Assembly: GCF_900141885.1 (NCBI RefSeq)
Contig: NZ_FQYY01000006.1
Coordinates: forward strand, 62,001-126,000
DNA from: Mesonia phycicola
GTDB taxonomy: Bacteria; Bacteroidota; Bacteroidia; Flavobacteriales; Flavobacteriaceae
Length of the DNA: 64,000 nt
Direction of reading: 5' to 3'
Shown: positions 53,834 through 62,220 of the stretch, in pieces
Numbering within the stretch: position 1 is the stretch's first letter
Layout: each line of letters starts with the position of its first letter
Program-made: the position numbers and the translations under genes
The notes under the pieces: generated by a model
The model's input: the letters and a program-made list of their open reading frames with translations, nothing else
Databases searched by the model: none
Told to the model about the DNA's origin: nothing

Positions 53834-54007
53834 ATGATAAAAAAAGATGTTTTTGTAATTGTAACCACTGTCATTATTTTTTCACTTATGGCTTTTATTT
53901 TAGGTGAAATATACAATTCTGAGCCTTTTTGGGGTGCAGGAATAGGCGGTGCTTTAGGTTGGTTAGGTTTCTATTATTATAGAAGAAAAAAAGTAATCAA
54001 TAATTAA
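53834..54007 (+). CDS. Small two-helix membrane protein
   Basis: A 57-aa open frame from ATG at 53834 to TAA, not overlapping any other gene. It translates to a short Lys-rich start (IKKDVF), helix one (VIVTTVIIFSLMAFILG), a polar loop with EIYNSEPFWGAG, helix two (IGGALGWLGFYYY), and a basic end RRKKVINN. This has the look of real coding sequence with a balanced topology and follows a terminator, though I do not recognise a family. It is the only gene in the 677-base gap after rpsA. Confidence 0.6.
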   Translation: MIKKDVFVIVTTVIIFSLMAFILGEIYNSEPFWGAGIGGALGWLGFYYYRRKKVINN

Positions 54008-54175
54008 TTTTTAGACATTTAATCCTCAGTATTACTTTCGTTCATTTTTATGAGTTTTTTATCTCATATATTTTGAGCTTTTAATGCTCTTTAGATGTCG
54101 TGAAGTATGAAGTTATCTGCCATCATAAATAGATTACCTTCAGCTAAAAATTAATGCTGCTAACTATTTTTCTGT

Positions 54176-54318
54176 TCGAGCCGGGCTTTCCGTTACAAGT
54201 ACGCAGCAAAAGCATTAAAAAAATAAAGCCCTTTAAAAAGCTTCTATTGTCGCTTTCTAAAAGGCAAATTTTTTAAGATATTTTGCTTTGCGGGCTTTTC
54301 ACTACAATCCCTAACAGT
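54176..54318. repeat. Long stem-loop repeat, third member
   Basis: Read on the minus strand it starts GTTAGGGATTGTAGTGAAAAGCCCGCAAAGC and ends TAACGGAAAGCCCGGCTCGAACA, the end motifs seen at 4660-4790 and 13430-13542. The centre contains complementary AAAGCCTTTT-like segments. It lies directly after the stop of the 54321 lipoprotein gene. The stretch 54008-54175 before it shows nothing coding. Confidence 0.75.
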
Positions 54319-54320
54319 TT

Positions 54321-54857
54321 TTAAATTTGCTGAGAAGAAGTAGTAAATTTTGTTTTTTCAGTTTCAACCTCGTCTTCAGCAGGTGTTTCGGTAGAAGGCT
54401 GGTCTTCGTAAAACTCTAACTCATCTGATAAGTTTTGATCACCAAAAAACTGAGCTTGCATTTTCTGCATACGCTCCATCATTTTCTTTCTCATTTCAGC
54501 AGGATTCATACTCATCATCGATTCTCCAAAAAAATCATTTTCAAAAGAACTGTCAAAGCCAAAATTGCTAAAACTTTGCATATGCGCTTGCATCATTTTT
54601 CTGGCATTTACCATTAAGCTATCCATTTCTTGCGGATTTACTTGTTTGCCATTTACAGATGACCAAGAATAAGAATAAGTAGAGTCTTTTCTAACAAGAT
54701 TTCCGTGTTCGTCAAACTCTTTGTGTACTTCCCAATTACCGTTAGGGCTTGTACCTTTTACGTCTTCATAATTGTTAAGAGTATTAGCTTTATCTGTCTG
54801 TGAATTACAAGAAGAGAAAAAGCCTAAACTCAATAAGATTACTGCTAACTTTTTCAT
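54321..54857 (-). CDS. Methionine-rich lipoprotein of unknown function
   Basis: A 178-aa exported lipoprotein with lipobox FFSSC (Cys16). The first third contains NGNWEVHKEFDEHGNLVRKDSTYSYSW, a repeat-like charged strand pattern. The middle, about residues 80-135, holds 13 methionines, including MSMNPAEMRKKMMERMQKM, an unusual density. The C-terminus is acidic. Met-rich exported segments sometimes bind Cu(I) or act as oxidant sinks; this is only a possibility. No family recognised. Its stop abuts the stem-loop repeat at 54176-54318. Confidence 0.8.
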   Translation of the reverse strand: MKKLAVILLSLGFFSSCNSQTDKANTLNNYEDVKGTSPNGNWEVHKEFDEHGNLVRKDSTYSYSWSSVNGKQVNPQEMDSLMVNARKMMQAHMQSFSNFGFDSSFENDFFGESMMSMNPAEMRKKMMERMQKMQAQFFGDQNLSDELEFYEDQPSTETPAEDEVETEKTKFTTSSQQI

Positions 54858-54966
54858 GATAATAACTGTTTTTAAAAATTAAGTATCAAAAAAAATACCA
54901 TTTTTAAAAATGTCAGTTATTAAAATTTAAGAAGTAGTAGTTTATAGGTGTTTAGAAATAAAAGGG

Positions 54967-55833
54967 TTATTTTTTTAATTTCATAACAAGTTTAATTACC
55001 AATAAGCAAAGAAAACCAACAATTAAACCTACCACAAATTCTGCAACTATAGAAGGTACAGCGTGTGGTATTAAATGGTGTATAAAATCTAAATTATGAA
55101 CAAATATGCCTCCAGATACAAGTACAAGAGCAATGGTACCAACAATGGTTAAGCCTTTTATTACTTTAGGTAGTGCTGCAACTAAAAGCTTACCTAATTT
55201 AGCTTTAAAGCTAGTTTTTGTATCACTATTTTCTATTAAATAATACCCTGCTTCATCCATTCTAACAATAAGAGCAACAATACCATAAACGCCGACAGTA
55301 GCTACAAGAGCAATAATACTTACAACAATACTTTGTTCTAAAATAGGCTCTCCAACCACAGTACCCAATGCTATAATTATAATTTCTACAGATAGTATAA
55401 AATCTGTTAAAATTGCAGATTTTACTCTCTCTTTCTCAATAGCAAGAATTTCTTTTTTTGTTTTAGCTTCTTGTATTTCTTCTTTTTTAGAATTGTGATG
55501 TGGGACAAAAAAATGATAAATTTTTTCTGCTCCCTCATAACCTAAATACAAACCACCTAATAGTAAAATTATGGTTATTGCTATGGGTAAAAATGCGCTT
55601 AATAAAAACGCAATAGGCAAAATAATAAGTTTATTAAGTAATGAGCCTTTGGTAATTTGCCAAAGTACCGGTATTTCTCTAGAAGAGGCAAAACCAGATG
55701 CTTTTTCAGCATTTACGGCTAAATCGTCTCCTAGAATACCGGCAGTTTTTTTAGCTGCTACTTTACTCATTACAGCTACATCGTCCATCAATGCGGCAAT
55801 ATCATCTAATATTGCAAAAATTCCTGAGGCCAT
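54967..55833 (-). CDS. DUF808 family membrane protein
   Basis: A 288-aa membrane protein of the DUF808 (YedI-like) family. The N-terminus SGIFAILDDIAALMDDVAVMSKVAAKKTAGILGDDLAVNAEK is diagnostic. About seven hydrophobic helices follow. Function unknown; the family is conserved in many bacteria. It is a single gene lying 33 bases after the DUF349 gene's stop and co-directional with it. Confidence 0.9.
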   Translation of the reverse strand: MASGIFAILDDIAALMDDVAVMSKVAAKKTAGILGDDLAVNAEKASGFASSREIPVLWQITKGSLLNKLIILPIAFLLSAFLPIAITIILLLGGLYLGYEGAEKIYHFFVPHHNSKKEEIQEAKTKKEILAIEKERVKSAILTDFILSVEIIIIALGTVVGEPILEQSIVVSIIALVATVGVYGIVALIVRMDEAGYYLIENSDTKTSFKAKLGKLLVAALPKVIKGLTIVGTIALVLVSGGIFVHNLDFIHHLIPHAVPSIVAEFVVGLIVGFLCLLVIKLVMKLKK

Positions 55834-55866
55834 TTAAAAAGAATAAAAGTTATTTAAATTTTAAAA

Positions 55867-57903
55867 TTAAAGAGATTTTATTTTTTTCAATTTAGCTTTC
55901 CAAGTATCTAATTGATCTTTGTGCTTTTGTATGTTTTTTAATACATCTCTTACTAACGGGTTAGTTTCGTCTACATTAGAGAAAAATTGCAAGTTATTTT
56001 CTAGTTGCGTGATTTCTGCTTTTGTTTCTCCTATTTTTTTGCGTAAGAAATATTCTTCTTTTTCAATTTGTCTGCTATCATCAGCTTCATCTAAGGCTTG
56101 CACACGATTTTCGTATTTCATCATTTCTGCCTCTTTTCTGCCAATATCAAGCTTATTAAATAATTGATCTAAAACTTTATTAAACTTACCTTCAATATAA
56201 CGCTTGTTAAAAGATACTCTCCCTAACTCTTTCCATTCAGAAATTTTAGATTTAATTAGTTTTAAATCTTCATTAGGTTCTCCTTTTAATTCAATAGCTT
56301 TTACCTCTTCTAAAAGAGCTTTCTTTTTATCAAAAGCTTCATTTTCTTCTTTATTTTCTTCGTTTTTAACAGCGTGTACTCTATCAAAATAGTGGTTACA
56401 AGCATCTTTAAAACGTTTCCAGATTTTATCACTGTCTTTTCTAGGTACATGGCCAATCTGTTTCCAATTAGACTGGATTTTTTTCATGATTGGAGTAGTA
56501 GCTTTAAAATCTTCATTATTCTTGTTGTCTTCTGCAATTTCAACAAGTTCTAGTTTCATTTCTAGATTTTTGTACTGTTCTTTTTTCAGATTTTTGTAGT
56601 AAGCATTTTTCTTGCGGTTAAAGCTTCTTACATTTTCTTTAAAAGCTTTCCAGGTATCTTCATTAACTTTTAATGGTACTTTACCTGCTTTAAAAAATTG
56701 ATCTCTTAAAGATTCAATTTTCTTAATTTGTTGTTGTGCTTGGTTGTGAGAGGTAATCTCTTTATCTGCAATTGCTTTTAAAGACTCAATTATTTGAAGT
56801 TTTACTTCTAGATTTTTTTCTTTTTCTTTATCTAACTCACTAAAATGAGCTTGACGGTTTTCGTGAATTTTTTTAGTGGCAGCACTAAATTTTTCCCAAA
56901 TATCTTCTCTATACTCTTTAGCTACAGGGCCAACATCTTCTTTCCACATTTTATGAAGCATTTGCAGCTCTCTAAATGCACGGTTAATGTTAGTTTCTTC
57001 TGCAAGTTCTTCTGCACGAGCAATCATTTTTAATTTTTGCTCTAGGTTATGTTTAAAATCCATGTCCCTAAACTCACGATCTAAGTGTAAAAAATCATAA
57101 AAATTTTCTACGTGATGGTGGTAGGTGTTCCAAACAGTTTTGTATTCTTCTCTTGGTACTGGACCTGCTTTTTTCCAACGTTCTTGCAGCTCTTTAAATT
57201 GGTTAAAATTGGCTCCCATATCTGCGCCAGAACCAATCATACCTTTTAACTCTTCAATAATAGCTAAACGCTCTTCTAGGTTTTTGTTAAGATTTTGCTT
57301 TAGTTGTTGGTAGTAGTTGTTTCGTTTTTCACGATAATCAAAATAAACAGAATTAAACTCTTTTTTTACAGGGCTAGAGTAGTGAAAGTCTATAATATTG
57401 CCACCTTCTTCTAAGAAATCTTCTTTTTTCTGCTCCATTTCTTCTTCAAATTTCGCATCAAATTCTATTTTAATTTCTTGTACGTGGTCTTTTATATGTT
57501 GTACTTTTTCATTTTTAACTAAAGAGGAAAGCTCATCGATTAATTCTTGCATAGTCATGGCGTGGTAATCTTTCATTTCTATACCGTGACGCTCATGAGA
57601 ATCTTCATCTTCACTATCTTCTGCAATTGCGCTTTCTAGCTCATCATGATGAGAAGCATCTTCTTTTTCTTCTGAAGTACTTTCTGTTTCGGCGTTTTCT
57701 TCTTCTAAAGAGCCTTGAGTTGTAAGTTCTTCATTATTATTATCTACTGGTTTTTTCTGAGATTCATCAATCATAGATTGTTCTATTTCAGAATTATCTG
57801 CTGTAGTGTTTTGCTGATTTTCAGTAGATTCTGTAGAAGTTTGTTCTTTTTTATTCTCGATTTCTTGTTCTTGAGACTTTTCCTTTTCAGACATATCTTT
57901 CAA
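55867..57903 (-). CDS. DUF349 repeat protein
   Basis: A 678-aa cytoplasmic protein with a disordered, Glu/Ser/Thr-rich N-terminus (1-110) and about five to six DUF349 repeats, each having the WKxxGPVPRxxxxxxWxxY/F pattern (for example ELQERWKKAGPVPREEYKTVWN and SNWKQIGHVPRKDSDKIWKRFKDA), ending in a coiled coil. The acidic stretch may be a linker. The DUF349 name is that of a helical domain of unknown function. Two possible starts, residues 1 and 4, are equivalent. It lies next to aroE, as in other flavobacteria. Confidence 0.9.
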   Translation of the reverse strand: MKDMSEKEKSQEQEIENKKEQTSTESTENQQNTTADNSEIEQSMIDESQKKPVDNNNEELTTQGSLEEENAETESTSEEKEDASHHDELESAIAEDSEDEDSHERHGIEMKDYHAMTMQELIDELSSLVKNEKVQHIKDHVQEIKIEFDAKFEEEMEQKKEDFLEEGGNIIDFHYSSPVKKEFNSVYFDYREKRNNYYQQLKQNLNKNLEERLAIIEELKGMIGSGADMGANFNQFKELQERWKKAGPVPREEYKTVWNTYHHHVENFYDFLHLDREFRDMDFKHNLEQKLKMIARAEELAEETNINRAFRELQMLHKMWKEDVGPVAKEYREDIWEKFSAATKKIHENRQAHFSELDKEKEKNLEVKLQIIESLKAIADKEITSHNQAQQQIKKIESLRDQFFKAGKVPLKVNEDTWKAFKENVRSFNRKKNAYYKNLKKEQYKNLEMKLELVEIAEDNKNNEDFKATTPIMKKIQSNWKQIGHVPRKDSDKIWKRFKDACNHYFDRVHAVKNEENKEENEAFDKKKALLEEVKAIELKGEPNEDLKLIKSKISEWKELGRVSFNKRYIEGKFNKVLDQLFNKLDIGRKEAEMMKYENRVQALDEADDSRQIEKEEYFLRKKIGETKAEITQLENNLQFFSNVDETNPLVRDVLKNIQKHKDQLDTWKAKLKKIKSL

Positions 57904-57992
57904 TGTTTAAGTTCATTATTGTTTAGTCTTGAAAGATAGTAACTCCGTAGCTACTCTGCAAAAAAAAGTAAGATTCTTACCGAATTTAATAA

Positions 57993-58724
57993 TTAGGCTT
58001 CTTTCCAAATTTGCCAAGAACGTTCTGCTTGGTATTCTAGCATTTTTTGTCCGTTGCATAATTTGCTTCCTCTTGCTTTACCATTTGCAAGAAAAGTACT
58101 TAGTGGTGGGTTGTAAACCAAATCAAAAAGAAGGTGACGGTGATCTAAAAATTGATATGGTATTGCAGGGGCTTCATTTAAATTTGGATAGGTGCCTAGT
58201 GGTGTGCAGTTAATAATTAAGAATTTTTTATTTAAAATTTCTTCTGTTATTTCTGCATAACTCAAATTGCCTTTTGAAGGGTTTCTAGATACAAATGTGT
58301 ATTCTATCTCTAAAGATTTTAATGCATAACAAATTGCTTTAGAGGCTCCGCCAGTGCCTAAAATTAAAGCATCTGTATGTTGTTTTTCTAGTAAAGGGAA
58401 TAGAGATTTCATAAAACCAAAACAATCTGTATTGTAGCCAACTAACCTTCTGTTTTTTATTTGAATAGTATTTACTGCGCCTATATTTGCAGCTTGTTCA
58501 TCTATTTGGTCTAAAAATGGAAGAATGGCTTCTTTATAGGGAATAGTGACATTTAACCCTTTTAGATTAGCTTCTTTAGAAATAATATCTCTAAAGTTGT
58601 TTAAGCTTGGTAAATCAAAATTTTGATAGCTTGCGGTTATTTGTTCTTTTTCAAATTTATTTTTGAAATAATCTCTTGAAAAAGAATATGAAATATCTTT
58701 ACCAACTAATCCGTATTTATCCAT
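57993..58724 (-). CDS. aroE: Shikimate dehydrogenase
   Basis: A 243-aa enzyme that reduces 3-dehydroshikimate to shikimate. The shikimate-binding motif SYSFSRDYF opens the protein, catalytic Lys64 is in LNVTIPYKEAI, and the NADP fold is LGTGGASKAICYAL near residue 127. NCTPLGTYPN and DLVYNPPLSTFL are also typical. It is slightly shorter than the 270-aa average because of a reduced C-terminal domain. The start overlaps the upstream DUF368 gene by eight bases. Confidence 0.95.
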   Translation of the reverse strand: MDKYGLVGKDISYSFSRDYFKNKFEKEQITASYQNFDLPSLNNFRDIISKEANLKGLNVTIPYKEAILPFLDQIDEQAANIGAVNTIQIKNRRLVGYNTDCFGFMKSLFPLLEKQHTDALILGTGGASKAICYALKSLEIEYTFVSRNPSKGNLSYAEITEEILNKKFLIINCTPLGTYPNLNEAPAIPYQFLDHRHLLFDLVYNPPLSTFLANGKARGSKLCNGQKMLEYQAERSWQIWKEA

Positions 58725-59739
58725 TTACTTTAACGTTTTTATTACCGTAGCGTTCTAAACCAACTACAATTAATATTCCTAAAATTATAAAAACTATAGC
58801 AACCCACGTAGAGATTTCATTTAAATGTGGTAAATATCTGTCATAATTATCAAGAATTAAATTACCGTTGGCATCTTTTAAAAAATTACCGTTACTTTCG
58901 GTTTTAAATACTTTTTCTTTCCAAGGCCAAACTACCCCAAGAGAACCTGTAATAAAACCAATAATAATGGCATTTGTAGTATTTTTAAAATGTTTTAATA
59001 CATAACCCAATACGTGAGAAAGAGTAACAAGGCCAACCACAGAACCAGTTGTAAAAGAGGTTAATACTTTTAGTAAGTTTATTCTTTCTGTATTTTGCGT
59101 GAAAGAAAAATCTAGTTTTGCGATGTCTGTTAAAGTGTCAAATAGAGCATTTACAGAGTCTACTAAAAGTAAAACATAATTACCAATAAGAATAAGGATA
59201 AAAGATCCTGATAGTCCAGGAAGTGTCATTCCAGATACACCTATAACTCCACATAGAAAAACAAACCAAAGATTGTCATTTTCTGTAGCAGGCTCCATTA
59301 AACTTATAGCAACACCAGCAATAATACCAAATAGTATAAATAATAAATTACTAAGAGATTTTAATTTAAATGATTTGGAGATAAAGTAGATAGAGCCTAT
59401 AATCATCCCAAAGAAAGCTGACCAGACATAAAGTTCAAAACGATCAATAAGATAATCTAGAATTTTAGAAACACTAAAATAACTAATAAGCATTCCTAGA
59501 ATTAGTAGGCTTAAAAATTTACCATTAATATAATGATAAAAACTTTTAAACTTCCCATTTAATAGTAAAAGAAAAGCTTTGTAATTTACTTTTTGTAGAG
59601 AATAAATAAACTCTTCATAAAAACCTGCTACATAGGCAACTACACCGCCAGATACTCCAGGCACTTTATTGGCCGCTCCCATAGCTAAACCTTTAAGTAC
59701 TAAGAAGAATTTATCTTTAAATGTTCGGGTTTGCTGCAT
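58717..59739 (-). CDS. DUF368 membrane protein (paralogue A)
   Basis: A 340-aa protein with about nine membrane helices. KGLAMGAANKVPGVSGGVVAYVAGFYEEF near residue 14 is the DUF368 signature, and LPGLSGSFILILIGNYVLLL near 172 its internal repeat. DUF368 (PopT-like) proteins have been linked to undecaprenyl phosphate recycling, so a cell-envelope carrier lipid role is likely but unproven for this copy. In this copy the signature has AANKVPGVSGG, where the other has AADTVPGVSGG. It overlaps its paralogue by 23 bases. Confidence 0.9.
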   Translation of the reverse strand: MQQTRTFKDKFFLVLKGLAMGAANKVPGVSGGVVAYVAGFYEEFIYSLQKVNYKAFLLLLNGKFKSFYHYINGKFLSLLILGMLISYFSVSKILDYLIDRFELYVWSAFFGMIIGSIYFISKSFKLKSLSNLLFILFGIIAGVAISLMEPATENDNLWFVFLCGVIGVSGMTLPGLSGSFILILIGNYVLLLVDSVNALFDTLTDIAKLDFSFTQNTERINLLKVLTSFTTGSVVGLVTLSHVLGYVLKHFKNTTNAIIIGFITGSLGVVWPWKEKVFKTESNGNFLKDANGNLILDNYDRYLPHLNEISTWVAIVFIILGILIVVGLERYGNKNVKVNG

Positions 59740-60661
59740 TTTCTTCAGGCTTCTGTTCTGCTAATTTCTCTAAAATAAGAATTAATAAGAAACCAGCAAT
59801 CATTAAAAGTACCGCAAATAAAAGTTGTTGCTCTCCTTCAAAATTCCAAGGTAAAACAGATTTTTCTTCCAGCACAATTACTTTCTCTTCTAGCGTAATG
59901 CTGTCTAATACTTTTTTCCAAGGCCAAATTTTGTTTAAAGATCCAGCTATAAAACCTGTTAGAACAGCTAATGTTGTATTTCTATAATTACCAAATAACC
60001 ATTTTAATATTTTAGAGAAAGCTAATAAACCTATTATGGCTCCCAAAGCAACTACAGCTACTTTTTTTAAATCAAAATCGTGAACTGCTTGTGTAATATT
60101 TCTATAAGCTCCCATTAGTACTAAAATAAAGGCACCAGAAATTCCTGGTAATATCATTGCACAAACGGCTACAGCACCACAAAGCAATAGGTAGAAATAA
60201 CTATCTGAAGATGTTGTAGGAGGTAGGGAAGTAATTAAATAAGCTATTACTGCACCTAAAGTGGTAAAAATAATTGTAGAAATTTTCCATTTTTCAATTT
60301 GTTTGGCTACAAACCAAATACTTGCTAAAACTAGTCCAAAAAAGAAAGACCAAATTAATATAGGGTATTCTTTTAATAGGTAGTTAGCTAAACGCATAAA
60401 TGTAAAAACGCTAAATAAAATACCAAGAAGAAGGGAGAGAATAAACCCCCCATTAAGTTGTTGCCAAAAAGCTTTAAAACCTGATTTTTTCCAGGTTTTA
60501 ATAAGAGAGGTGTCTATGTTGCTAATAGTGGTTATTAACTCTTCGTAAATACCAGAAATAAAAGCAATAGTACCTCCAGAAACACCAGGAACAGTGTCTG
60601 CTGCTCCCATAGCCACACCTTTTAGGGCTATTATTAAATAGTCTTTAATACTTCTTTGCAT
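59717..60661 (-). CDS. DUF368 membrane protein (paralogue B)
   Basis: A 314-aa paralogue of the next gene, with the canonical AADTVPGVSGGTIAFISGIYEEL signature near residue 20 and LPGISGAFILVLMGAYRNI near 170. The same nine-helix layout is seen. Having two adjacent copies suggests either a heteromeric carrier or split substrate use. The 23-base overlap with paralogue A at the 3' end indicates co-translation. It follows the TPR gene after 69 bases. Confidence 0.9.
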   Translation of the reverse strand: MQRSIKDYLIIALKGVAMGAADTVPGVSGGTIAFISGIYEELITTISNIDTSLIKTWKKSGFKAFWQQLNGGFILSLLLGILFSVFTFMRLANYLLKEYPILIWSFFFGLVLASIWFVAKQIEKWKISTIIFTTLGAVIAYLITSLPPTTSSDSYFYLLLCGAVAVCAMILPGISGAFILVLMGAYRNITQAVHDFDLKKVAVVALGAIIGLLAFSKILKWLFGNYRNTTLAVLTGFIAGSLNKIWPWKKVLDSITLEEKVIVLEEKSVLPWNFEGEQQLLFAVLLMIAGFLLILILEKLAEQKPEENAANPNI

Positions 60662-60730
60662 ACGCTAAATTAAAAAGTAAAAGTACTAAAATTACTTTTG
60701 AACAAAGCGTATTCTTATAAAGTTGTTTGT

Positions 60731-62122
60731 TTAATTGGAGTTTTTTTCAATTAAAGCCTTGATGCTGTTTCTTTTAAAAATCTCTGGAAATAACTCTTCT
60801 ATAATGATAGAATATTCAGCGTCAATTTTTAATGCATTTTTTAAATGATAATAACCTCTTTCGCCTTGGTTAAGGCAAAAATAAAGTCCGGCTAATCTAT
60901 ATTCTATTTCTGCAGTTTCAGGATAAAATTCTACTGCTTGGTACATAGTATCTAATGCAGTTTCAAACTCACCTAGTTTAATAAGTAGGTCACATCTAGT
61001 AATCCAAGTTTCTAGCTCGTAATTGCCTAAATCTAACGCTTTTTTATAGCCTTTTTCTGCTTCTTCAATAAAATTAAGTCGCTTGTTTATTTTGGCAAAA
61101 CGCTTCCAGTATAGAACATTTTCGCTATCTATACTGATGGCTTTATTGATATAATATAATGCTTTTTGGTAATTTAATTTTTTAAGATAAAAGTCTGTAA
61201 TAGCAATCCACGGTTTGTCTAATAAAGGGTCTTCATCTATTGCTTTGGTGTAAAAATCTAAAGCTAGTTTTGGTTGCTTTGTTTTTTCATAACATTTACC
61301 AATTCTTAAATATGCAAAAGCAGTAGGGTCATCTAATTCTAGTGTGATATGATAATTTTCTATAGCTTCTTCATACCTTTCTAGTTTTTCTAAAACTTTA
61401 CCTTTTTCCATATAAGCTCCTACAAAATAATCATCAGAAATAATGGCAAAATCAAATGCTGTAAGTGCTTTTTTGTATTGTTTTAAATCAAAATATTGTT
61501 TTCCAATTTGGTGCCAAGCAACCTCAGAGTAAGGGTGTTTGTCTAAAAATAAATTTAGAAAATCTATTGCTTCTTCTCGTTGTTCTAAAAAGTCAAAACA
61601 ATAAATAATATTGTACAAGGCTGCATAATCATCGTCTTCTAATTCAAGACATTTCATGTAATAGAGTTTTGCATTTTCATAGTCTTCCATGAACATGTAC
61701 TCCATCGCCATTAATGAGTATATTTCAGCTTCTTCTGTAGAGAATTCTAAGGCAGTCTCTAAAGTTTCAATAGCCATTTTGTGGTTATCTCTTTTAGAGA
61801 ATATATTGGCTTTTTGAATGTAAATTTCATCATTAGACGGTTCTAATCTATGTAATTCATTTAAAAGTAAATCTGCTTCTGAAAGTTTGTCTTCAAAAAT
61901 TAAGATTTCTACTCTAAATAATTTAAGTACGCTTGCGTCTGGGTGCTGCTCTAAGCCCAGTTTAACGGCTTTTTTTGCCAATGCAAACTTACCGGTTTCT
62001 AGATAATGAAAGATAATTCCTTCAAATTCATTAGAGTCAAAGAATAAAACATCATTTGTTTTAAGCATAGACTCAAATTTTGAAAGAGAGAAATTGTGGT
62101 CTTCGTTTTGACTTAATTGCAT
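60731..62122 (-). CDS. TPR repeat protein
   Basis: A 463-aa cytoplasmic protein made almost wholly of about eleven tetratricopeptide repeats (for example AIYSLMAMEYMFMEDYENAKLYYMKCLELEDDD-type units). No signal peptide or other domain. Repeats like this act as protein docking surfaces. It is flanked by an aminotransferase and DUF368 genes on the same strand. A palindrome at 62172-62191 (TACGAT-N8-ATCGTA) lies upstream of its start. Function unknown. Confidence 0.9.
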   Translation of the reverse strand: MQLSQNEDHNFSLSKFESMLKTNDVLFFDSNEFEGIIFHYLETGKFALAKKAVKLGLEQHPDASVLKLFRVEILIFEDKLSEADLLLNELHRLEPSNDEIYIQKANIFSKRDNHKMAIETLETALEFSTEEAEIYSLMAMEYMFMEDYENAKLYYMKCLELEDDDYAALYNIIYCFDFLEQREEAIDFLNLFLDKHPYSEVAWHQIGKQYFDLKQYKKALTAFDFAIISDDYFVGAYMEKGKVLEKLERYEEAIENYHITLELDDPTAFAYLRIGKCYEKTKQPKLALDFYTKAIDEDPLLDKPWIAITDFYLKKLNYQKALYYINKAISIDSENVLYWKRFAKINKRLNFIEEAEKGYKKALDLGNYELETWITRCDLLIKLGEFETALDTMYQAVEFYPETAEIEYRLAGLYFCLNQGERGYYHLKNALKIDAEYSIIIEELFPEIFKRNSIKALIEKNSN

Positions 62123-62220
62123 ACACGAAATTTTACTTATTTCTACTGTATTAAATTTACTATGTAAAACGTACGATTAGCAATCATCGTATTTTTGTTG
62201 TTAACAAAGTAATTAACAGC

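Noticed and set aside
54008-54175. Possible small gene between the 57-aa protein and the stem-loop repeat
   Set aside because: Frames are short and interrupted, and the start and composition do not look coding.
57929-58213. Plus-strand open frame of 94 codons
   Set aside because: Mostly antisense to aroE, whose motifs are strong; the composition looks like a reverse-strand shadow.
62172-62191. Palindrome TACGAT-N8-ATCGTA as a terminator of the aminotransferase gene
   Set aside because: The T run is on the plus strand while the genes run on the minus strand. It could be an operator, but there is no further support.
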